Shown here piece by piece: positions 1 to 7,493 of a stretch of DNA of 11,513 bases (the stretch's first letter is position 1; the number at the start of each line of letters is the position of its first letter). The stretch lies in NCBI GenBank assembly GCA_030147325.1, contig JASLAA010000013.1:1-11513 (forward strand), read 5' to 3'. The stretch is from Arthrobacter sp. (lineage in GTDB: Bacteria > Actinomycetota > Actinomycetes > Actinomycetales > Micrococcaceae). The translations under genes were made by a program, and so were the position numbers. The notes beneath the pieces were generated by a model. The model saw only the letters and a program-made list of their open reading frames with translations, did not search any database and was not told where the DNA came from.

Positions 1-2720
1 TCGTCCTGCAGGGCAGAGGCGAACAGGGATGCGCCGATGTTGTCACCGGCGGAGAGGAAGGCCGTCTTGTCCTCGCCGAACTCCGCCCGCAGCTTCTCGA
101 CGGTCCCGGCGAAGCGCACCGTGTTGGTGTCGATACGGCCGTGGAAGTCGTTGATGTTCAGCAGGTTCAGTTCGGCGGTGGTGTCGGCGGGCGCGAGGTC
201 GAGCCCGACGATGACGGGATCGTGGTCGCTGGCACGGTACGGGTCTGCCCGGTAGTAGTCGGTGACGTTGTTGTTGTACCGGCTGTACTCGAGGGCGATG
301 GACTCGACGGAGTTGATGTTCCACGTGTCCACACCGGTCACGGTGGCGTCTGCCGCGGGAGAGGCGAGGATGTGGTCGAGGGAGCCGCTCAGGCCGGAGA
401 AGACGTAGGAGAAACTGTCCTCGTCCTTCTCGCTCTGGTTGACGTAACCGGCAGCGTAGAGGACCTGCATCGGATCCTCCTGCGTATAGGAGTTGAAGTC
501 GCCCGTCAGGAAGACCTTGTCCGTCTTCGCACTGGCCTTCATGGAGTCGGCGAAGGCGACGAGGGCCTGAGCCTGGGTGACGCGGGCTGCGTTCCAGGCG
601 CCCTGCCCGTCGCCGCTGTCGGCGTTCACTCCCGAGCTGGGGCCGGAGCCCTTCGACTTGAAGTGGTTGACGATGGCGAGGAAGGTCTCCGCTGCTGTAC
701 CGCCGACGGGCTTGAAGGCCTGTGCGAGGGGCTTGCGGGCGTTGGAGAAAGCGACGTCATCGTTGAGGATGACCGATTCGCCGACAGGTTCCGCGACGGC
801 CTTCTTGTAGATCAGGGCCGTGCGGATGACGTCCTCGTTCGCCGGAAGGGCGGCGGGCGAGCGGACGTAGTCCCACACGCCGGGAGTCTGCTCATTCAGG
901 GCGTCGACCAGGGTGGCCAGGGCGAAGTCCCGGTCCTTGCCGAACCCGGCCGAGTTCTCGATCTCCATGAGGGTGACGACGTCCGCGTCGAGGGCGTTGA
1001 TCGCAGCGACGATCTTCGCCTCCTGGCGCTCGAGGCTCTCCTTGGTCGCAGCTCCTCGGGCATCACAGCCGCGGTTCACGGTGATGGGATTCCCGGCGCG
1101 GTCGTTGTAGTAGACACAGCCGGGAATGTCCTCGCCCGTGGTGGCGAAGTAGTTCAAGACGTTGAACGACGCGAGCTTCACGTTGCCGCCGACCTGGGCC
1201 GGTGCTGCCGGGCGTTCACCGCTGAACTGTACGGGCTGGACGCCTTCGGGGCTGGCACCGTTCAGCTCCGAGAGCGGCTGGAACTTCCAGGCGCTGTTGC
1301 GGAAATCGAGCACGACGGGTGAGGTGAAGGACGCGCTGTATCCGACCCGCACCGGCTGGGAGGGGGTGAGGTACGGCAGGATGCGGCCCTGGTTGGCCGC
1401 GGTGAAGAAGTTGGTCGAGGCGCCGTCGTCGAGCCTGATGCTCCGTGCGGCGTTGTCGGCGATGACAGCGGCGTTCTCCGGCGTGCCGGGCCGAGCGACA
1501 TCTGTGGGCTGGCGCAGCCGACCGGTGCCGGCGGCGAGGGTCACCTCGCCGTACTGGTTCAGCGTGTAGTTGTCGGCGACGGTGAAGGAATCGGCCGGCT
1601 GGAAGAGCATTCCCTCCGTCGCCTCGCGTGCCGCCTCGGTGGCGGGCAGGGCGATGGCCGAGGCCTTGGGCTCCTCCGCGGCCTCGGTGAGCTTGACGGT
1701 GCCCCCTGCGCCGACGGTGAGCTGCGTCAGGTTGAAGAATTCACCTGCCACGCCGGTCACCTCGACGTAATCGCCGATGGCGACCGTGGAGACGGTGTCG
1801 GGCGAGTAGACGAAGATGGCGTCCGAGGCGGTCTGGTCGGCTGCTGCCGACGTACCTGGCGTCTGGATGTAGAAACCGTTGAATCCGCCGGTCGGGTAGG
1901 CGGCGGTGACCTTACCCCGGGTAGTGACCGTCTGACCGGACAGCGGAGTCGCGGTTCCGGTGCCCTGGATGTCCCGGATGGGGACGACTGGTCCAGGGAC
2001 TGCAGGTCCTGGCGGCGTCGGCACCGGAGGCGGAGTAGGAACCGGTGACCCGGCGGTCGCGCCACTGTTGGTCGGCGACGGGGCCTGAAGGGTGAAGTCC
2101 GCGCCGTTGTCATCCGTGTCGGCGAATCCGGTGCGGTTGGCGGACCTGACGCTGCCGGCGCCGGGCGTCGCGGCGGCCGAACCCTCGAAGGCGTTCGCCG
2201 TGCCGTAACCGAGGGCATCGACGACGCCGGGCGTCCCGACGATCGAGCCGACCGGCAATGCACCGACGGTCGTGGCCTGGTTCGACAGGACGATGACGCC
2301 GCCACCTGCACCCGGGTTGAAGCCCGTGGTCGCGTCGGGAGCCGGAAGCGGAGCACCCTCGGACGGTGGTGTGTTGGACGCGCCCTGCACCAGGAAGTAT
2401 CCCTTCGCGGGGATACTTCCGCGGAGGGCGGTGGCACCCGGTGTGGCGGTGGAGGCCGGGGCCCGGTACTGCAGCGACCAGCCGTCGAGGCTCACGGGAG
2501 CGTCCCCCGGGTTGTAGAGCTCGACGTACTTGTTCTTGAACGGCGTTCCCGCCGATCCCCCCGAGACATACGCCTCGTTGATGATGACGCCGTCTCCCGT
2601 GACGGACGCCGTACTCGGTGGTGCATCCACCGCGTTGGCCGGTAGTGCGATCATCGGTGAGGCCAGCAGGCCTACCGACAGCGCCGCACCGAGCGCTCCC
2701 CTCCATGACGAATCAAACAT
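1..2720 (-). CDS. Secreted ExeM/NucH-type nuclease with 5'-nucleotidase domain (partial)
   Basis: This is a large exported nuclease that would cut extracellular nucleic acid and remove phosphate from the released nucleotides. Only the first 906 codons are in the window. Residues 1-31 form a signal peptide (hydrophobic core, then LPANAVDA). About 43-215 is a lamin-tail domain (VIINEAYVSGG, KYVELYNPG, LDGWSLQYR). A proline-rich linker lies at about 226-245, and an OB-like domain at about 246-340. About 510-845 is a DNase I-like endonuclease/exonuclease/phosphatase fold with SFN520, MEIEN (585-589), GDFN (740-743) and SDHDP (831-835). At 853 a UshA-like metallophosphatase begins, with metal ligands D858 and H860 (NDFHGRI) and GDN (892-894); its GNHE motif and C-terminal half lie off the left edge. 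The ATG has AAGGAGA 10 bases upstream. The domain order matches known ExeM/NucH proteins. Any C-terminal cell-wall anchor cannot be seen. Confidence 0.93.
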   Translation of the reverse strand, partial: MFDSSWRGALGAALSVGLLASPMIALPANAVDAPPSTASVTGDGVIINEAYVSGGSAGTPFKNKYVELYNPGDAPVSLDGWSLQYRAPASTATPGATALRGSIPAKGYFLVQGASNTPPSEGAPLPAPDATTGFNPGAGGGVIVLSNQATTVGALPVGSIVGTPGVVDALGYGTANAFEGSAAATPGAGSVRSANRTGFADTDDNGADFTLQAPSPTNSGATAGSPVPTPPPVPTPPGPAVPGPVVPIRDIQGTGTATPLSGQTVTTRGKVTAAYPTGGFNGFYIQTPGTSAAADQTASDAIFVYSPDTVSTVAIGDYVEVTGVAGEFFNLTQLTVGAGGTVKLTEAAEEPKASAIALPATEAAREATEGMLFQPADSFTVADNYTLNQYGEVTLAAGTGRLRQPTDVARPGTPENAAVIADNAARSIRLDDGASTNFFTAANQGRILPYLTPSQPVRVGYSASFTSPVVLDFRNSAWKFQPLSELNGASPEGVQPVQFSGERPAAPAQVGGNVKLASFNVLNYFATTGEDIPGCVYYNDRAGNPITVNRGCDARGAATKESLERQEAKIVAAINALDADVVTLMEIENSAGFGKDRDFALATLVDALNEQTPGVWDYVRSPAALPANEDVIRTALIYKKAVAEPVGESVILNDDVAFSNARKPLAQAFKPVGGTAAETFLAIVNHFKSKGSGPSSGVNADSGDGQGAWNAARVTQAQALVAFADSMKASAKTDKVFLTGDFNSYTQEDPMQVLYAAGYVNQSEKDEDSFSYVFSGLSGSLDHILASPAADATVTGVDTWNINSVESIALEYSRYNNNVTDYYRADPYRASDHDPVIVGLDLAPADTTAELNLLNINDFHGRIDTNTVRFAGTVEKLRAEFGEDKTAFLSAGDNIGASLFASALQD

Positions 2721-2730
2721 TCGTGTGAAT

Positions 2731-2737
2731 TCTCCTT
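2731..2737 (-). promoter_or_regulatory. Strong ribosome binding site of the nuclease gene
   Basis: AAGGAGA on the minus strand lies 10 bases before the ATG at 2720. It fixes this start, from which a complete signal peptide follows immediately. Confidence 0.7.
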
Positions 2738-2768
2738 GACGATGGCCGTAGCGGCCGCGAGTGTTGCC

Positions 2769-2790
2769 CGCCTCCCCAGTTGGGAAGGCG
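2769..2790. repeat. 22-bp imperfect palindrome in the nuclease upstream region
   Basis: The half-sites CGCCTCCCCAG and TTGGGAAGGCG pair at 9 of 11 positions. The failures are C2774/A2785 and the central G2779/T2780. It ends 49 bases before the nuclease ATG, so it could be an operator or a hairpin in the 5' leader. No poly-U run follows on the minus strand, which argues against an intrinsic terminator. Function is inferred from position only. Confidence 0.4.
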
Positions 2791-2809
2791 CATTGGCATG
2801 TGCACCATA

Positions 2810-2825
2810 TGTGACGCAGGTGACA
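2810..2825. promoter_or_regulatory. Candidate CRP/GlxR-like site upstream of the nuclease gene
   Basis: The sequence is TGTGA-N6-TGACA. The CRP-family consensus is TGTGA-N6-TCACA, so the two conserved half-sites match at 9 of 10 bases with the right spacing. It lies about 90 bases before the nuclease ATG. One such match is weak evidence in DNA of this length. The left part is shared with the cstA upstream region at 5151-5162. Confidence 0.3.
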
Positions 2826-2935
2826 TTCCTATCCCCGGGAAGAGCCAACCAGAACATCGTGAACAGCGGGTTACCAAAAAACCAGTGGCTCCGGAAGAAC
2901 CGGGACCACCGGCTGTCATCCGGAGACGAACCGTG

Positions 2936-3451
2936 CTACTTTCCTGCATCCTCGAGCGTGCCTGCTACGGGAGCCTCGCCCTCGTCGGCGACGAAGCAGA
3001 GGATCTCCCGGCCGCCCGTCGCATTCCAGCTCGCCTCGACCGGGTAGAAATACATCATCTCCAGCACGGAGGAGTCGTAGTCGAGTCCCACGAAGTCGGT
3101 GAACTCGGCCCCGCAGAAGTCGGTCGCGGCTGTCGTGGCTGCAGCGTCACCGGGGAAGTCGCCGTCGGCCATGCGGGTACTGGCGAAGGCCTCGAAGACG
3201 TGGCGCTCGCCGCAGGGGAGCACGGTGATGTCGGTGACGCTCGCGGTACCCGGGTCGTTGATGCAGTCTCCCACCTGGATGGAGGACACATCCGTCTCCT
3301 CCTGGGCGGTGACGGCGCCTTCGGGATCCCAGTCGGGCACACTGTCCGGGAGCAGGCTGCACCCGGCGATCAGCGCGAGGCCCGCTGTCGACGCGGCTGC
3401 CGCCGTCGCGCGATGATGCAGCGCTGTCCGCCTCGGAGGACTGTTCTGCAT
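2936..3451 (-). CDS. Lipoprotein with Septum_form-like domain
   Basis: This is a 171-residue predicted lipoprotein anchored to the outer face of the membrane. The N-terminus is basic (RR at 7-8, HHR at 12-14), followed by a hydrophobic stretch ending in the lipobox LIAGC, with C31 as the lipidated cysteine. The mature part carries VGDC (60-63) and VLPC (77-80), then H84, with further cysteines at 113 and 152. This order of VGDC, V-x-P-C and a nearby His resembles the Septum_form domain (PF13845) of actinobacterial membrane proteins, whose molecular role is poorly defined. The four mature-domain cysteines probably form two disulfides. I chose the ATG at 3451 because it gives a clean lipoprotein signal; longer in-frame readings run back into the tRNA gene. 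The ribosome binding site is weak (GGGG 6 bases upstream). It is probably monocistronic. Confidence 0.75.
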   Translation of the reverse strand: MQNSPPRRTALHHRATAAAASTAGLALIAGCSLLPDSVPDWDPEGAVTAQEETDVSSIQVGDCINDPGTASVTDITVLPCGERHVFEAFASTRMADGDFPGDAAATTAATDFCGAEFTDFVGLDYDSSVLEMMYFYPVEASWNATGGREILCFVADEGEAPVAGTLEDAGK

Positions 3452-3473
3452 GGAGACCCCGTCGTAGGCCACG

Positions 3474-3502
3474 AGTATCGCGGCACGGCTGTTGTTTGTC
3501 GG
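3474..3502 (-). promoter_or_regulatory. Candidate promoter of the lipoprotein gene
   Basis: On the minus strand CCGACA (3502-3497), a 17-base spacer and GATACT (3479-3474) match the -35 and -10 consensus at 4 of 6 each. The expected transcript start is about 16 bases before the ATG at 3451. A second GATACT lies 32 bases further upstream (3511-3506). Confidence 0.4.
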
Positions 3503-3566
3503 GACAGTATCGCACGGTGCCGCGGCACGCCATGCCTCCTGAGCGGGCCCTTGCGTCAGGGACGAA

Positions 3567-3594
3567 AGGAGGCCCCGCAGTCGCGAGGCCTCCT
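3567..3594 (-). terminator. Terminator of the tRNA-Ser gene
   Basis: AGGAGGCC pairs with GGCCTCCT, and an inner CGC/GCG stem continues after one mismatch, closing on an AGTC loop. On the minus strand the hairpin begins 7 bases after the tRNA 3' end and runs into TTTCGT, a short U-rich tail. It also separates the tRNA from the lipoprotein promoter. Confidence 0.6.
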
Positions 3595-3601
3595 CAGGAA
3601 G

Positions 3602-3689
3602 CGGAAGGTAAGGGATTCGAACCCTTGAGACGGGGTAACCGCCCACTGGTTTTCAAGACCAGCTCCTTCGGCCGCTCGGACAACCTTCC
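3602..3689 (-). tRNA. tRNA-Ser (anticodon UGA)
   Basis: This 88-nt class II tRNA reads UCA serine codons. The acceptor stem is GGAAGGT with ACCTTCC. The D stem is TCC/GGA around GAGCGGCCGAA. The anticodon stem is CTGGT/ACCAG with loop CTTGAAA, placing TGA at 3655-3653. A long variable arm follows, then the T arm AAGGG-TTCGAAT-CCCTT and discriminator G. The long variable arm is typical of serine tRNAs. CCA is not encoded and must be added after transcription. I saw no integrase gene or duplicated 3' end suggesting use as an attachment site in this window. Confidence 0.96.
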
Positions 3690-3749
3690 CCCGTTAGTGT
3701 TTCACGAAGGGCGAGTGGCGCCCAAATACCCGGGAGAGTGGAGGTCGGC

Positions 3750-4724
3750 GTGCGTGCAGTCACGATCGAGGGAGCCGGCGGGCCTGAAGTCCTGTCCGTA
3801 CGGGAGGTGCCGGACCCCGTGCCGGAGAGGGGCGAGGTGCTCATCGATGTCGTAGCCGCCGGGCTGAACCGCGCGGATGTCCAGCAGCGCCGGGGCTTCT
3901 ACCCGCCGCCCGAAGGGGCGTCCCCGGTGCCGGGTCTCGAGGTCTCCGGGATCGTCGTGGATCCTGGAGCCTCGTCATTCGCAGCAGGGGACGCCGTCGT
4001 CGCACTGCTGGCAGGTGGCGGGTATGCGGAAAGGGTGGCCGTACCCGCAGGGCAGGTGGTGCCGGCTCCTCCCGGGGTGGATCTCACCGAGGCGGCCGCG
4101 TTGCCCGAGACAGCGGCCACCGTGTGGTCGAACCTGGTGATTCACGCCCGTCTCTCGCAGGGGGAGCATGTCCTGATCCACGGCGCGTCCGGCGGCATCG
4201 GAGTGATGGCGATCCAGGTGAGCCTCGCCCTCGGGGCGATTCCCCATGTCACGGCCGGATCGGGCGCCAAGCTCGACGTTGCCCGCGACCTCGGTGTGCA
4301 CACGCTCATCAACTACCGCGACCAGGACTTCGTGGAGGAGATCCGGGGAGCGACGGACGGCCGCGGCGCGGATGTGATCCTCGACGTCGTCGGAGCGAAG
4401 TACCTCGCACGGAACGTCGAGTCGCTGGCGGTGGGCGGCAGGCTCGTCGTCATCGGACTCCAGGGCGGGGCGACGGCCGAACTGGATCTGGGAGCGCTCA
4501 TGCGCAGGCGTGCGAGCATCGTCGGCACCACGCTGAGGTCCCGGCCCATCGCGGAGAAGGCGGCCATCATGGCCGCGGTGAGGGACGACGTCTGGCCGAT
4601 GGTCGCATCCGGCGCCGTCCGTCCCTTCGTCGACCGGTCCTTCCCCCTCGGGAGGGTGGCCGAAGCGCATGCCTACTTCGACTCCGGGCAGCACACCGGA
4701 AAGGTCCTGCTGACGATGCAGTAG
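3750..4724 (+). CDS. NAD(P)H-quinone oxidoreductase, PIG3 type
   Basis: This is a 324-residue zinc-free medium-chain dehydrogenase/reductase of the quinone oxidoreductase group, a soluble enzyme that reduces quinones or related carbonyls with NAD(P)H. The N-terminal GroES-like part holds NRADVQQRRGFYPPPEGAS (40-58), a signature of the PIG3 (TP53I3-like) subgroup. The Rossmann nucleotide-binding loop is HGASGGIGVMAIQ (144-156). The end, HTGKVLLTMQ, is also typical. No cysteine cluster of a structural zinc site is present. I chose GTG 3750 because GGAGG lies 5 bases before it and MRAVTIEG is the usual family start; an in-frame GTG at 3738 would add four residues. It stands alone between a divergent tRNA and the next plus-strand gene. 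The physiological substrate cannot be read from sequence. Confidence 0.9.
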   Translation: MRAVTIEGAGGPEVLSVREVPDPVPERGEVLIDVVAAGLNRADVQQRRGFYPPPEGASPVPGLEVSGIVVDPGASSFAAGDAVVALLAGGGYAERVAVPAGQVVPAPPGVDLTEAAALPETAATVWSNLVIHARLSQGEHVLIHGASGGIGVMAIQVSLALGAIPHVTAGSGAKLDVARDLGVHTLINYRDQDFVEEIRGATDGRGADVILDVVGAKYLARNVESLAVGGRLVVIGLQGGATAELDLGALMRRRASIVGTTLRSRPIAEKAAIMAAVRDDVWPMVASGAVRPFVDRSFPLGRVAEAHAYFDSGQHTGKVLLTMQ

Positions 4725-4729
4725 GCCCC

Positions 4730-4749
4730 GCTGGCCACCCCGGGCCGGC
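4730..4749 (+). terminator. Weak hairpin after the quinone oxidoreductase gene
   Basis: GCTGGCC and GGCCGGC pair over 7 positions (one G-U wobble in RNA) around a 6-base loop, 5 bases after the stop codon. No U-tract follows, so termination is only possible, not shown. Confidence 0.28.
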
Positions 4750-4822
4750 TTCATCAGCAGGCTTTCGACGGGGTGACGTGTGTGGAAGGGTTGGAGGACA
4801 TCCGACCGGAAGGGGAAGCACA

Positions 4823-5059
4823 GTGAGTACCGATCAGCAGGACCATGGCGAGGATGGCGGCGGACTGTCGCAGGCAGCCGACAGTTTCGTGGAGAACCTC
4901 GGCGACCAGGTCCCGGACGGTGTCGACAACGGGCCCACCGACGACGCCGACGAGCCCGCGGACGGCCGCACCAGGACGCATTCGAGCATCAGCGAAGGCC
5001 TGAACGCGAACGACGACGAGCCGCCGGCCGTGCTCGACGAGAACCGGGACGGGTCGTAG
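4823..5059 (+). CDS. Small acidic, probably disordered protein of unknown function
   Basis: This is a 78-residue protein with 21 acidic residues (15 Asp, 6 Glu) against 3 Arg, no Lys and no Cys. It has no signal peptide or membrane segment. Only SQAADSFVENLGDQV (16-30) looks helix-forming; the rest is rich in Gly, Pro, Asp and Asn and should be disordered. The GTG start is preceded by the purine-rich GGAAGGGGAAG (4808-4818), 4 bases before it. It has its own ribosome binding site, lies 98 bp after the oxidoreductase and is followed by a hairpin. I do not recognise a family. It could bind metal ions or a basic partner, but that is speculation from charge alone. That it is a real gene rests on the ribosome binding site, the position in an otherwise empty stretch and the lack of a better ORF. 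Confidence 0.6.
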   Translation: MSTDQQDHGEDGGGLSQAADSFVENLGDQVPDGVDNGPTDDADEPADGRTRTHSSISEGLNANDDEPPAVLDENRDGS

Positions 5060-5083
5060 ACCTTCTCCTGGCCCGCCGCTGAT

Positions 5084-5129
5084 GAAGCGCCGAGCCGCCT
5101 GCCGCACGGACCGGTGCGTTCGGCGCTTC
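5084..5129 (+). terminator. Branched hairpin after the small acidic gene
   Basis: A perfect 10-bp outer stem (GAAGCGCCGA with TCGGCGCTTC) encloses an inner CGCAC/GTGCG stem. It lies 24 bases after the stop codon at 5059 and before the candidate cstA promoter. There is no U-run, as is common for actinobacterial terminators. Confidence 0.45.
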
Positions 5130-5145
5130 GGCCTCCCCGGCGGGC

Positions 5146-5174
5146 TTGCCATGTGACGCAGGCCTCACTACGTT
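5146..5174 (+). promoter_or_regulatory. Candidate cstA promoter
   Basis: TTGCCA (5 of 6 to the -35 consensus), a 17-base spacer and TACGTT (matches T, A and final T of the -10) precede cstA. The expected transcript start is about 35 bases before the ATG. The spacer contains TGTGACGCAGG, shared with the upstream region of the nuclease gene. A regulator bound there would overlap RNA polymerase. Confidence 0.42.
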
Positions 5175-5216
5175 GCTACCTTCTTGTGCATCACACTCTC
5201 GCACTCGAGGAGCATC

Positions 5217-7493
5217 ATGAGTAAGAAGCAGAGCGGATCCCATCGGCACGCTGACGTGCTGGTGACGGATCCGGACCTGCCCGCGGTCGCCGTCGACCCG
5301 CAGCAGGCAGAAGCAGAAGACCGCCGGTGGACGCCGGCGAAGATCGCCCTGTGGATCGGCATCGCCCTCGTGGGCGGGATCTCGTGGACCATGTTGGCCA
5401 TCGTCCGGGGGGAGACGGTCAACGCCATCTGGTTCGTGTTCGCAGCTGTCTGCACCTACCTCATCGCCTACCGGTTCTACTCGAAGTTCATCGAGCGGAA
5501 CCTGCTGAAGCCCGATGACCGGCGTGCCACTCCGGCCGAGTACAAGGCGGACGGGAAGGACTACGCCGCCACCGATCGCCGGGTGCTCTACGGCCACCAC
5601 TTCGCCGCCATCGCAGGCGCCGGTCCGCTCGTCGGACCGGTTCTCGCCGCGCAGATGGGCTACCTGCCGGGAACCCTCTGGATCATCATCGGCGTCATCT
5701 TCGCCGGTGCCGTGCAGGACTACCTCGTGATGTTCTTCTCGATGCGTCGGGGCGGCCGCTCCCTCGGACAGATGGCTCGGGAGGAACTCGGCGTCATCGG
5801 CGGCACCGCTGCCCTGATCGCCACGCTCGCGATCATGATCATCATCGTCGCCATCCTGGCCCTGGTGGTCGTGAACGCGCTCGGAGAGAGTCCCTGGGGC
5901 GTCTTCTCCGTCTCGATGACCATCCCGATCGCCCTGTTCATGGGTGTCTATCTCCGCTACCTCCGGCCCGGCAAGGTCACCGAGGTCTCCATCATCGGCT
6001 TCCTGCTGCTCCTGCTCGCCATCGTCGCCGGTGGTTGGATCTCCGAGACCGCCTGGGGCGTGGAGCTCTTCACCCTCGATCGCGTCACCATCGCGTGGGG
6101 CATCATCATCTACGGTTTCATCGCCGCCGTCCTGCCGGTCTGGCTCCTGCTGGCGCCTCGCGACTACCTCTCCACCTTCATGAAGATCGGCACCATCGTC
6201 ATGCTCGCCGTGGCGATCGTCATCACCCGGCCGGAGATCAGCGGACCCGCCGTGAGCGAGTACGCCACCACGGGTACCGGACCGGTCGTCGCGGGAACGC
6301 TCTTCCCGTTCCTGTTCGTCACCATCGCCTGCGGCGCCCTGTCCGGGTTCCACGCCCTGATCGCCTCCGGTACCACCCCGAAGATGATCGAGAAGGAGCG
6401 CCAGACCCGCTTCATCGGGTACGGCGGAATGCTGATGGAGTCCTTCGTGGCCATCATGGCGCTGGTTGCGGCACTGTCCATCGACCGCGGCATCTACTTC
6501 GCCATGAACTCCTCCGCGGCAGCCACCGGCGGCACCATCGAGGGCGCCGTGGCCTTCGTGAACGGCCTCGGCCTCGCGGGGGTCAATCTGACCCCTGAAG
6601 CACTCAGCACCATGGCCGCGAACGTGGGTGAGGAATCGGTGGTCTCCCGCACGGGCGGCGCACCGACCCTCGCCGTCGGTATCGCGCAGATCATGCAGGG
6701 AGTCTTCGGCGGTGCCGGGATGATGGCCTTCTGGTATCACTTCGCCATCATGTTCGAGGCGCTGTTCATCCTCACCGCGGTCGACGCCGGGACGCGCGTC
6801 GCGCGGTTCATGCTGCAGGACAGCATCGGCAACGTCGTCCCCCGCTTCCGCGACACCTCCTGGCGCGTCGGGGCATGGATCTGCACGGCCGTCATGGTGG
6901 CCGGGTGGGGAGCCATCCTCATCATGGGTGTGACCGACCCGCTCGGAGGCATCAATACGCTGTTCCCGCTGTTCGGTATCGCGAACCAGCTGCTCGCGGC
7001 CATCGCGCTCGCAGTGTGCATGGCCATCTGCGCGAAGCGGGGACTGTTCAGGTTCCTGTGGATCCCGGCTCTCCCGCTGGCGTTCGCGTCCGTGGTGACC
7101 ATCACGGCGTCGTTCCAGAAGATCTTCTCCCCCGTTCCGAGCATCGGCTACTGGGCGCAGCACACCGCCTTCAAGGACGCCCTCGCCGCCGGCGAGGAGA
7201 GTTTCGGTACGGCGAAGACGGTGGAGGCCATGGAGGCGGTGGTCCGCAATACATTCATCCAGGGCACGCTGTCGATCTTCTTCGTGGTGCTCTCGATCAT
7301 CGTCATCGCGACGGCCATCCTGGCGACCATCCGATCCTTCAGGAACGGGGGTGGCGAGGAGACCGAGGACGCACCTGTCGCATCGAGGATCTTCGCTCCT
7401 TCCGGTCTGATCGCCTCTCCTGCGGAGAAGGAGCTGGAGGCCGAGTGGAAGGCCCTCGCGCCGGAGAAGCGCCCGGCAAGGACGGGCCACTGA
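5217..7493 (+). CDS. cstA: CstA family carbon-starvation transporter
   Basis: This is a 758-residue polytopic membrane protein of the CstA/BtsT family. In E. coli, members import pyruvate and have been linked to peptide use when carbon is scarce. A hydrophilic, cytoplasmic-looking N-terminus of about 42 residues precedes the first membrane segment (about 43-63). Family hallmarks are LYGHHFAAIAGAGPLVGPV (124-142), LAPRDYLSTFMKIG (312-325) and CGALSGFHALIASGTTPK (372-389). The tail after about residue 715 is hydrophilic and charged. It is somewhat longer than E. coli CstA (701), mainly at the two ends. I chose ATG 5217 because GAGGAG lies 4 bases before it; an in-frame GTG at 5184 would add 11 residues with no good ribosome binding site. 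The stop overlaps the start of the YbdD-family gene, a pairing known from E. coli (cstA-ybdD, btsT-yjiX). The family is certain; the substrate in this organism is inferred. Confidence 0.96.
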   Translation: MSKKQSGSHRHADVLVTDPDLPAVAVDPQQAEAEDRRWTPAKIALWIGIALVGGISWTMLAIVRGETVNAIWFVFAAVCTYLIAYRFYSKFIERNLLKPDDRRATPAEYKADGKDYAATDRRVLYGHHFAAIAGAGPLVGPVLAAQMGYLPGTLWIIIGVIFAGAVQDYLVMFFSMRRGGRSLGQMAREELGVIGGTAALIATLAIMIIIVAILALVVVNALGESPWGVFSVSMTIPIALFMGVYLRYLRPGKVTEVSIIGFLLLLLAIVAGGWISETAWGVELFTLDRVTIAWGIIIYGFIAAVLPVWLLLAPRDYLSTFMKIGTIVMLAVAIVITRPEISGPAVSEYATTGTGPVVAGTLFPFLFVTIACGALSGFHALIASGTTPKMIEKERQTRFIGYGGMLMESFVAIMALVAALSIDRGIYFAMNSSAAATGGTIEGAVAFVNGLGLAGVNLTPEALSTMAANVGEESVVSRTGGAPTLAVGIAQIMQGVFGGAGMMAFWYHFAIMFEALFILTAVDAGTRVARFMLQDSIGNVVPRFRDTSWRVGAWICTAVMVAGWGAILIMGVTDPLGGINTLFPLFGIANQLLAAIALAVCMAICAKRGLFRFLWIPALPLAFASVVTITASFQKIFSPVPSIGYWAQHTAFKDALAAGEESFGTAKTVEAMEAVVRNTFIQGTLSIFFVVLSIIVIATAILATIRSFRNGGGEETEDAPVASRIFAPSGLIASPAEKELEAEWKALAPEKRPARTGH

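Noticed and set aside
141..1322. A 393-codon plus-strand frame opposite the nuclease gene
   Set aside because: Its Val/Gly/Asp-rich translation is a shadow of the nuclease reading frame, whose catalytic motifs are all intact.
2844..2868. PHO-box-like GTTC repeats on the minus strand upstream of the nuclease
   Set aside because: The two GTTC units are 9 bases apart, not 11 as in actinobacterial PhoP boxes, and only one resembles GTTCACC. The idea was attractive because of the enzyme's likely role, but the match is poor.
2780..3628. A 282-codon plus-strand frame across the lipoprotein gene and tRNA
   Set aside because: It crosses the tRNA and the opposing lipoprotein gene, which has a convincing lipobox and conserved cysteines.
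3602..3689. tRNA-Ser as an integration site of a mobile element
   Set aside because: No integrase, direct repeat of the tRNA 3' end or change in composition was seen on either side within the window.
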